The notes beneath the pieces are model-generated. The model was not told the DNA's origin. It saw only the letters and a program-made list of their open reading frames with translations, and did no database searches. This document shows, one piece after another, positions 56,645 through 64,000 of a stretch of DNA of 64,000 bases. The translations under genes and the position numbers were made by a program. Location of the stretch: contig OZ248428.1 in assembly GCA_965234335.1 (NCBI GenBank), forward strand, positions 98,887 to 162,886, read 5' to 3'. Source of the stretch: Leadbetterella lacustris (lineage in GTDB: Bacteria; Bacteroidota; Bacteroidia; Cytophagales; Spirosomataceae). Position 1 is the first letter of the stretch. Each line of letters opens with the position of its first letter.

Positions 56645-59600
56645 AAGGAAGTTGTTCAATAAATAAATCATAGTTATACAAAGCTCCTGTATTCAGCAAT
56701 GCATACTTTGTTATCACATTAAAGAAGATAAACGATGTATCGTTGTTTGGCCCTCTGTATTTCACTTTGGCATCCATGTTTATGTCACCAGACAAATACA
56801 CTGGTGTTGCAAAATCAAAGTTGTATTGCTGTGTTGTGTTGGTAACATAATTTACTGCCTGACCAAATACTGGGATTTGATCATTACCAACACCAACATA
56901 TTTCACCTTCTTGTCTGCATTTGTATTGCCCGCCCACAGTGCCATTTTACCATTCACGTCCACCTGCTCAAAACCATCATAGCCTGGCAAATGGTAGGTC
57001 TGAGCTGCAGTCATCGTTGTAAAATCAACCAATGTTCCTGTGGCTGTCATGGCTATTGCTCCTGCGGTCATAGCTCCAAGGTGGTTTCTATGTTTCACAC
57101 TTACATAATAGCTCTCACCTACTGCTCCCGTAAAGGTCAAGGGCGAAATACCATCGGTAGATTCTACCACGTCACCATCTCTTTGAACCAAGGCCGACCT
57201 TGTCTTCAATATCGTAGCCGGATTGTTTTTGTCTCTTAACTCTACAAATACCCAGTCAACTATGGCATCATTGCCAGCAGCCGACAGTACTCCAGCACCC
57301 ATCGTTTCGCCGCCACCGCCTACATGTGTAAATCTGCTGTTGGCTAATCCGGTGTAAGGCTCCAAGTTTGGTATTTGACTTGGCGATGCCGTCCTCAAAT
57401 CGTCTCTCATGATACCTGTCATGATTGGGCCACCACTCGATGAAGTAGGAAGTAAGGCTCCTTGAAGCAATACTTTTAGGTTCAATTTTGCATTGGTTGC
57501 CGATATCGTGATTGAAACGGTAGCTTCTGCACATACATCAGGATTAGGAACGGTGTTACAAACCCTGTACCTCAAGGTAACTAGACCAGTTTCTCCCGGT
57601 GCAGGAACGTAAGACAACATACCTGTCAATGGATTAAAGGTTGCTGTTCCTGTCGCCGTTCCACCTGAAATGACAGTCAACGAGGTACCTGCTCCAGGTA
57701 AGAAATCATCGTTCGTCAAAACATTTACAGTACTTGTTACTCCTTGAGGTGCTGTTAGCATATCATTCGTAGCTACTGGAACCAATGGATTAGGGTCTGT
57801 TCCATTCGTATTGCCATCGTTATCACAGTCTGAGGCTTTCCATGCTGCACTGGTGTTGGCAGGGACTTGGCTCGCTACATTGTAACTACAGCCATTGCTT
57901 GGATTGGTTCCGTCGATTGCTTCTTGTCCATTGGTTACACCGTCGCCGTCTGTATCTCCCGTAGGGCATGCGAGGCTATTGGCATTCGGAACACATGGAT
58001 TCTTAGGTTGTGAATCGGTTCCGTTCGGGGTGCCATCATTGTCACAATCCAAGGCTTTCCATGCTGCACTGGTGCTGGCAAGTACTTGGCTCGCTGCGTT
58101 ATAGCTACAGCCGTCGTTTGGATTGGTTCCGTCGATGGCTTCTTGTGCATCGCTTACACCGTCGCCATCTGTATCGCCCGATACATTGTGTATGATCGAA
58201 GCCGATGTATTTACTGGCTGGGTACAACCCAATGGAATGGTACTATTTTTTGAAGTAAACACTACGCTATAAATACCTCCGTTGGTAAATGTGATCGTTG
58301 CAGTATTGCCTGTTCCACTTGATGGACTCGCTCCTGTGGCTGGTGTAACCGTCCATGTTCTTACCCCTGGAATGCCGCCCGTTGCCGTGAAGGTAACAGA
58401 TTCACCAATATTTGATGCTTGATTAGCTGTTGATGAGTTAACCAATATTGATGTTGGTGGCGAACAAGGACTCAAACCAACCGCTATCGGTGCCGAACTT
58501 GACTGTTGTACCGGGGCACATGAGCCATCTCCTAAATTCACAATACTAAACACGGCTGTATATAGTCCTTTGGTTGCAAAGGTTACACTACCTGTGCTTG
58601 TACCTGTACCTGAACTTGGCGAAACCCCTGTTGAAGGAATGATTACCCACTGAACTGAACTGTTTGGCGTACCTCCACTCATGGTGAATGAAGCGGTTGC
58701 TCCTTCACTGATAGCTGCCGAGGCAGGACTAACAGCTACACTACTTGCACTTGGTTTTGCACAAGGACTTAAAGGTGCTTCTACTGTGAATTGACCCGTT
58801 GCTGTCGCAAAACTTGGCTCACTACAACCCACAGGCGTATTTGAGTTCTTAGTACTAAACAATACTTGATACTCTCCTGCAATATTAAAGGTTACTAAGC
58901 CGGTACTTGTTCCTGTTCCGGTATTTGGAGATACTCCATTGCTTGGGAAAATCGCCCAAGTGGTGGTTCCAGCCGTTGCTCCAGTTAGGGTAAAGCTTGC
59001 CGTATTACCCGTTTTGATGGATGCGGCTGAGCCTGATACCACACCAGGATCAACAGGGGTACATGGAATACATGCGTTGACCGTTGCCGTTACTGCACTT
59101 GATGCCGAACTGTAACAGCCACTTGCTGATTTACCGTACAAATAATACGTTCCTGAAGCGGCTGCCGCTGCTGAGGCAACCAAGGTTCCTGACGTTGGGT
59201 TGCTTGCTACGGTATGCCATTCGTATGTTACGCCCGAAACTGCTGCTGGTTGTAAAGTCGTTAAATCAACCGTGGTGGCTGGACATACATTGCTCTTGCT
59301 TGTTGCCGTTGGTACAACAGTGCTTGGCGTGGCATTTACCGTAATCGTAGTTGTAGCTGCTGCCGAGGTACATCCTGATATGGTCTGCGTTAAACTTACT
59401 GTATAAGTTCCTGCCACAGTACTATTAAAGGTATTGCTTGCCGTTGTGCCTGATACTGTTCCTGCCACCGAAGCCAATGTTGCTCCTGTTGGTGATACCG
59501 TCCAAGAATAAGTGGCTCCCGTTGTGCCGGTGGCACTGAGGGCTACACTCGTGCCTACACAAATACCGCTTGATGGTACGCCTGCTAAACCCGTTGGGGC

Positions 59601-62600
59601 TGAAGGCCCTGTTGGGTCAGTTAAGGTAGCACTCAAGCCGTTACTGCCTGAAGGGCAAGAAGTACCGCTAATTTTTATATTGGTATAGCTGCCGGCAGTT
59701 AAGCCTGTAATCGTGATACAACCCGAAGCATCGGCTGTTTGATTCGTTAAGGCTGTGGCTGCGGTGCCATTTTTATCATAATTTACTGTATAACCACTTG
59801 CATTTGCCGTTAAGCCACATATTTTGACACTACCAGTGGCAGTACCACAGGCACTTGGATTGGCATTGTCACCTGTCGTATTCGTAATTGTTGGGCAACA
59901 AATCGTTTTCGTTACGGTTACAGCAGTAGTGGCCGAGCCAGATGTACCAGAATAACAATTATTAGTGGCATCAAAAAATGCTGCATAATAAGTGCCTGCT
60001 GCTACTGCCGTGCCTGTAATTTTGTTGGCCGTGGTAGCTGGTGTGCCACTATGCCACGTGAGGGTAGTATTCGCTGGCGTATTACTTGCCGTGATGCTAG
60101 TTAAATTAACCGTCGTGGCTGGACATACGTTAGAAATACTTGTTGCACTTAAGTTAGGGGCAGCTGCTCCAGCCACACATGGTGGTGGACAGTTAGCATC
60201 TTGAACGCCTGCATTTTGGCTACTGCCAATGGTCTGACCTGTACCAGCTGAAGTAGGCACACCCAAAGTAGTAGTTGTGCTACCTACGGTATTGCCTAAG
60301 TTTTGTGTGACAGCACTTGTGGAAGTTCCAGTATAGCCGGCTCCACTATTTCCTCCTGCCATGGTAGATGTTACCAAATTAGCCGTGGTAAAACTTGCTC
60401 CGCCTTCAATGGCATCTGAACAACCGTCGCCATCTGAGTCTAAATCTAATCTATTCGGTATACCGTCTCCATCAGTATCTATATCAGTATCTGAGCACAA
60501 TGCTCTAAATTCACCCAAAAACATATTATAACCTGGATGCACCGAGACCCCTTGTGTACTAACATAGTACACATTATTATCATTTAAATCGTACCAACCC
60601 GCAGAAATATTCAAACGAATTTTTGTCACGTTATTAAAACTCAAAGGTAAAGGAAATACCTGAGCTCCCGGTAAAGAACCATTACCAGTAGGTATGGCAG
60701 TTGTGTACATGGGAGAAGTATATGTTTGGTTATTTCCATAAGTCAATGTTACCGTAAAATCTTTGATAGGAGCATCTCCAATACCATAATTAAATGCGTC
60801 TGGTGCCCACAAAACTACTGAGCCAACATTGGAATTAGCTGGCATTGTATACTCTACGAAACCAGAAGTTAAAGGCTCTACCATTAACCAAGAACTTGCG
60901 AGGGTACCAGGGGATGTAGCTAAAGCTGATAAACCTACCCCTGTAAATCCAGAGCTGTTTATTGTATTTACAGCAGTTGAAGTTTGATAAGATGGACTTG
61001 AAGTAACAGATGCCGGCGTGATTAAGGTACTACAAGATTGCATCTCATTCGTATCCAAAATTCCATCATTGTCATCATCTAAATCATCAAAATCAGGAAT
61101 GCCATCAGTATCCGTGTCGGTACAACCTTTGACCAAAGCATTGGTAGCGTCATTATAGGAGTAAGTCCCTTTGTAGGTACCGTTGTCAGTGACCGTTTCC
61201 AAACCATTGGCAAAACCATTGGTTCCATAAGGTGCAGGAATGACAGAAGCTGTTAATTTATTCGCTGCTGCAACTCCCGAAGTTGTAATTGCAGTTGTCC
61301 CTGCTTCTACAGCATCTGGACATCCATCGCCGTCTGAATCAGTATCTAATCTATTTGGTGTACCGTCTCCATCAGTATCAACTTCTGAACAAATACTTTC
61401 TTTAAAGTAAACTTCAGTAGCCCAGCCATTTCCAGGTGCAGCAGCTAGACCAAATATCCGGTAGTACTTGTAAGAATTTGTATTGGAAGCAAATGTAGCA
61501 ATGTTTGAATTGAAATTAGACAAACCACCACTTGTTGAGGTAGCAACATTATTATACGTTAGGCTTCCTGTAAGGTCAAACCAATTCGTATTATCATTAC
61601 TAGCTTGAATTTTATAAGTCGTACTTAATGAAAATAAATATTGATTAACAAAATGTCCAACTTCTAAATAAGTTATCACTTTCGGAGTTGGGAATTCAAA
61701 AGTTAATAATGCGTTGTTGTTTAAAACACCTGTGGGAGCATACATAACAATGACATTGTTATCCACACCATCAACTAAATTTGAAAGTGTAACAGCACCG
61801 TTAAAAGTATAACCAACAGTAGCTGATTTGGTTACTATAACACCTGTTTTACTAACCACTTGGTTAAACAAACAACCTGATTCAATTGTATCCAATACCC
61901 CATCATTATCATCATCTAAATCAAATACATCAGGTATCCCATCAATATCGGTATCAGTGCACCCGTTCATTGAAGCATTGGTTGCATTGGCGTATGAGTA
62001 AGTTCCTTTGTAGATACCATTGTCATTAACCGTTTCCAAACCATTCGCAAAACCATTGGTGCCATAAGGTGCAGGAATGACAGAAGCTGATATTTGATTT
62101 GCTGTTGCAACGCCTGAAGTAGCAATAAAAGTTGTTCCTGCCTCTACAGCATCAGGACAACCGTCGCCGTCTGAGTCTAAATCTAATCTATTTGGTGTAC
62201 CGTCTCCATCAGTATCTATATCGGTACAAGTTTGAGCAACTTGACCATTACCATTCAGCCCTCCATCTTCCCAAAAGAAGCTACCTCCATTACCAACTCT
62301 TGTATCAAATCCTACAGTGATTGAAATTGAACTACTTGGAGCAATGAAAGTTAAATCTCGTTGACCTGTTCCGTTCAAATAAATAGAACTTATGATTGAA
62401 CCATCCGCATTATTAATAGCCCTTAAATAAGGTTTATTCCCAGCCATATCAATAAAACTTGAAAATAAATTTATACTATACGTGTACGAAACACCAGCAG
62501 TTACCGGACTGATTACTTTGACCATTTTACCTGTCACAGCAGGTCCAGTATAAGACCCTTGTAAATCAAATCTAAGTTTACCGTTTACAAGTGCCATGAA

Positions 62601-64000
62601 GTCGAAATCTGATCTATCAACGGTAGCTGATGGGTCAAAATCGAAAGCATTCCAGCCAGAACAGTGAGTGAAAATACCTAATGTTTCAACAAAATTTGTT
62701 GTAGTACAATTTCCAAAATTTTCAACCTGTGCACACGATTGTTCAGCAGTATCCAAAATTCCATCATTGTCATCGTCCACATCCTCAATATCAGCAATAC
62801 CATCAGTATCTGTATCGATACAGGCATTCAATGCTCCGTTTTGGCTATAGCCAATGCTTTGCCCAGTACCTGCAACCGTTGGTACACCCAGCGTAGTACC
62901 TGTACTACCTACGGTATTGCCTAAGTTTTGTGTGACAGGGCTTGTAGAAGTTCCTGTATAGCCTGCACCGTTATTGCCTCCTGCCATGGTAGATGTTACC
63001 AAATTGGCCGTGGTAAAACTTGCTCCGCCTTCAATGGCATCTGGGCAACCGTCACCGTCAGAGTCGAGGTCTAAATGACTCGGAATACCATCATTGTCAA
63101 TATCGGCATTACATTCTGTAGTAGTGGCATCATCCAAACCGATTTTAATTAATCTACATACACTTGCTTGAACCGGATCATCTCCTGAGAATCTTAGCTT
63201 AGAAAAGAAAACTCCTGAAATTTGAAATACTGCTGAAGAGGCACAAATACTTCCGTTTCCACAAGAAACTCCACTTTTTATTCTAAATTTATTTACCGCC
63301 AATTGTTCTATTGTTGCTCCACCAATAATTTCTAAAGTTTTTATTTGCGGTATTCCTGTATATGGGGCTAGAATTTCAATATCTTGATATTCATTACCAA
63401 ATTCAAAACCGTATGCTGAAAAAACAGCATTTGTTATTTCTTTAGAAAAAGTAACATCTCTAACACCAGCATCTAAAGCAGAGTTAGAACAATCACCAGT
63501 AGAAAACTCTTTCAATGGAGTTCCGAAAACACCTGATGAACCAGAAACAGCTGTTGTAACAATTTTGACAGTGCCATTTTTAGTCGGATTATCAATGACA
63601 CCATCAATAACAGCATAATTACCTGAAATTCTAGAATATGTGGATGCCAATGTTGCATTTGGTAAAGTACAATTTTCAGCCGTATCCAAAATTCCATCAT
63701 TGTCATCGTCGAGGTCGGCACTATCAGGCACGCCGTCTCCGTCAAAGTCTGGTTGTGGGCAGTTGGCATCTTGAACACCTGCATTTTGGCTTGTTCCAAT
63801 CGCTTGACCTGTACCTGCAAGCGTAGGAATACCTGTTGCCGAAACAGCACCAGATAAGGCTTTTGTACTTGTTAAATTAGCCGCTGTAAATGCTGCTCCG
63901 CCTTCGATGGCATCTGAGCAACCGTCGCCGTCTGAGTCAAGGTCTAAACTGTTTGGTATGCCATCATTATCGGTATCACAGACTAATTTGGAAATCGCAT
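56643..64000 (-). CDS. Giant secreted TSP3-repeat adhesin-like protein, N-terminus beyond window
   Basis: The frame is open from the right edge to the stop at 56643-56645, at least 2450 residues. The first part is TSP3 calcium-binding pairs, such as DSDGDGCSDAIEGG and DLDDDNDGILDTAE, about ten times to near 60420, alternating with beta-rich inserts; one insert (around 61400-61850) resembles a discoidin/F5-8C fold. Next are Ig/PKD-like modules (60180-58200), two more DGTNP-type TSP3 repeats (58180-57780), a cadherin-like domain (VATNDMLTAPQGVTSTVNVL) and a conserved-looking C-terminal region of about 280 residues. Its exporter, probably T9SS, is not proven: no type A sorting tail is clear. It heads a run of four minus-strand secreted-protein genes. 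Confidence 0.85.
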   Translation of the reverse strand, partial: AISKLVCDTDNDGIPNSLDLDSDGDGCSDAIEGGAAFTAANLTSTKALSGAVSATGIPTLAGTGQAIGTSQNAGVQDANCPQPDFDGDGVPDSADLDDDNDGILDTAENCTLPNATLASTYSRISGNYAVIDGVIDNPTKNGTVKIVTTAVSGSSGVFGTPLKEFSTGDCSNSALDAGVRDVTFSKEITNAVFSAYGFEFGNEYQDIEILAPYTGIPQIKTLEIIGGATIEQLAVNKFRIKSGVSCGNGSICASSAVFQISGVFFSKLRFSGDDPVQASVCRLIKIGLDDATTTECNADIDNDGIPSHLDLDSDGDGCPDAIEGGASFTTANLVTSTMAGGNNGAGYTGTSTSPVTQNLGNTVGSTGTTLGVPTVAGTGQSIGYSQNGALNACIDTDTDGIADIEDVDDDNDGILDTAEQSCAQVENFGNCTTTNFVETLGIFTHCSGWNAFDFDPSATVDRSDFDFMALVNGKLRFDLQGSYTGPAVTGKMVKVISPVTAGVSYTYSINLFSSFIDMAGNKPYLRAINNADGSIISSIYLNGTGQRDLTFIAPSSSISITVGFDTRVGNGGSFFWEDGGLNGNGQVAQTCTDIDTDGDGTPNRLDLDSDGDGCPDAVEAGTTFIATSGVATANQISASVIPAPYGTNGFANGLETVNDNGIYKGTYSYANATNASMNGCTDTDIDGIPDVFDLDDDNDGVLDTIESGCLFNQVVSKTGVIVTKSATVGYTFNGAVTLSNLVDGVDNNVIVMYAPTGVLNNNALLTFEFPTPKVITYLEVGHFVNQYLFSLSTTYKIQASNDNTNWFDLTGSLTYNNVATSTSGGLSNFNSNIATFASNTNSYKYYRIFGLAAAPGNGWATEVYFKESICSEVDTDGDGTPNRLDTDSDGDGCPDAVEAGTTAITTSGVAAANKLTASVIPAPYGTNGFANGLETVTDNGTYKGTYSYNDATNALVKGCTDTDTDGIPDFDDLDDDNDGILDTNEMQSCSTLITPASVTSSPSYQTSTAVNTINSSGFTGVGLSALATSPGTLASSWLMVEPLTSGFVEYTMPANSNVGSVVLWAPDAFNYGIGDAPIKDFTVTLTYGNNQTYTSPMYTTAIPTGNGSLPGAQVFPLPLSFNNVTKIRLNISAGWYDLNDNNVYYVSTQGVSVHPGYNMFLGEFRALCSDTDIDTDGDGIPNRLDLDSDGDGCSDAIEGGASFTTANLVTSTMAGGNSGAGYTGTSTSAVTQNLGNTVGSTTTTLGVPTSAGTGQTIGSSQNAGVQDANCPPPCVAGAAAPNLSATSISNVCPATTVNLTSITASNTPANTTLTWHSGTPATTANKITGTAVAAGTYYAAFFDATNNCYSGTSGSATTAVTVTKTICCPTITNTTGDNANPSACGTATGSVKICGLTANASGYTVNYDKNGTAATALTNQTADASGCITITGLTAGSYTNIKISGTSCPSGSNGLSATLTDPTGPSAPTGLAGVPSSGICVGTSVALSATGTTGATYSWTVSPTGATLASVAGTVSGTTASNTFNSTVAGTYTVSLTQTISGCTSAAATTTITVNATPSTVVPTATSKSNVCPATTVDLTTLQPAAVSGVTYEWHTVASNPTSGTLVASAAAAASGTYYLYGKSASGCYSSASSAVTATVNACIPCTPVDPGVVSGSAASIKTGNTASFTLTGATAGTTTWAIFPSNGVSPNTGTGTSTGLVTFNIAGEYQVLFSTKNSNTPVGCSEPSFATATGQFTVEAPLSPCAKPSASSVAVSPASAAISEGATASFTMSGGTPNSSVQWVIIPSTGVSPSSGTGTSTGSVTFATKGLYTAVFSIVNLGDGSCAPVQQSSSAPIAVGLSPCSPPTSILVNSSTANQASNIGESVTFTATGGIPGVRTWTVTPATGASPSSGTGNTATITFTNGGIYSVVFTSKNSTIPLGCTQPVNTSASIIHNVSGDTDGDGVSDAQEAIDGTNPNDGCSYNAASQVLASTSAAWKALDCDNDGTPNGTDSQPKNPCVPNANSLACPTGDTDGDGVTNGQEAIDGTNPSNGCSYNVASQVPANTSAAWKASDCDNDGNTNGTDPNPLVPVATNDMLTAPQGVTSTVNVLTNDDFLPGAGTSLTVISGGTATGTATFNPLTGMLSYVPAPGETGLVTLRYRVCNTVPNPDVCAEATVSITISATNAKLNLKVLLQGALLPTSSSGGPIMTGIMRDDLRTASPSQIPNLEPYTGLANSRFTHVGGGGETMGAGVLSAAGNDAIVDWVFVELRDKNNPATILKTRSALVQRDGDVVESTDGISPLTFTGAVGESYYVSVKHRNHLGAMTAGAIAMTATGTLVDFTTMTAAQTYHLPGYDGFEQVDVNGKMALWAGNTNADKKVKYVGVGNDQIPVFGQAVNYVTNTTQQYNFDFATPVYLSGDINMDAKVKYRGPNNDTSFIFFNVITKYALLNTGALYNYDLFIEQLP

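Noticed and set aside
61400..62000. Separate enzyme genes within the giant protein frame
   Set aside because: The frame is continuous and the beta-rich inserts have no catalytic motif. They are adhesin-type modules within one protein.

Overview
The window is a stretch of a Bacteroidota chromosome, most likely from the Cytophagales. Several features point there: PorT of the type IX secretion pathway, TAnnTTTG-type -7 promoter elements, low-GC codon use, a giant thrombospondin-type-3 (TSP3) surface protein, and a membrane-tethered MutS-like ATPase. The base composition is AT-rich. No rRNA, tRNA or CRISPR array was seen. The genus cannot be fixed from the sequence alone.

Layout: 0-4.6 kb holds a DoxX gene cut by the window edge, two damaged small secreted-protein genes, a membrane protein, an OprO/P-like porin, an AlbA_2 protein and a DUF2795 protein. 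4.7-7.9 kb holds cutC facing a tight pyrD-ubiE-porT operon. 8.2-14.8 kb is a TetR-controlled RND efflux operon. 15.4-19.5 kb holds VapBC, prfB with its programmed +1 frameshift, a second toxin-antitoxin-like pair, YceI and a hydrolase. 19.5-25.7 kb holds a MutS-like gene divergent from recG, a HEPN/MNT pair with both genes frameshifted, and a Tat-exported oxidoreductase. 25.9-37.5 kb is mostly housekeeping: PpiD, SMP-30, epimerase, lipB, yraN, ComB, a HigBA remnant, an MDR-MaoC fusion, a redoxin and mazG. 39.2-53 kb holds a sugar kinase, fRMsr, pepF, a DnaQ-like exonuclease, nuoKLMN, a small Ala-rich lipoprotein, an inactive M16 homologue, ruvX and a MoeB-rhodanese protein. 53.9-64 kb is a one-direction cluster of secreted proteins led by a giant TSP3 protein that runs off the right edge.

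The most striking structure is at 37538-39233. Sixteen units of exactly 62 bp each carry a 33-nt hairpin (15-bp arms, 3-nt loop). They end 9 bp from the stop of an IS200-like Y1/HUH transposase of the REP-associated (RAYT) type. A single hairpin copy lies on the other side of that gene, and three more lie 12 kb away at 25681-25830. I read this as a RAYT-REP system expanded into an unusually regular tandem array. Each hairpin also contains two GTTG-N-CAAC dyads, so the array could act as a multi-site protein-binding platform.

A second theme is gene decay. Five small genes (a secreted protein, a SnoaL-like lipoprotein, HEPN, MNT and HigB) carry frameshifts and/or in-frame stops, several in homopolymers. 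They are either real pseudogenes or indel errors in the assembly.
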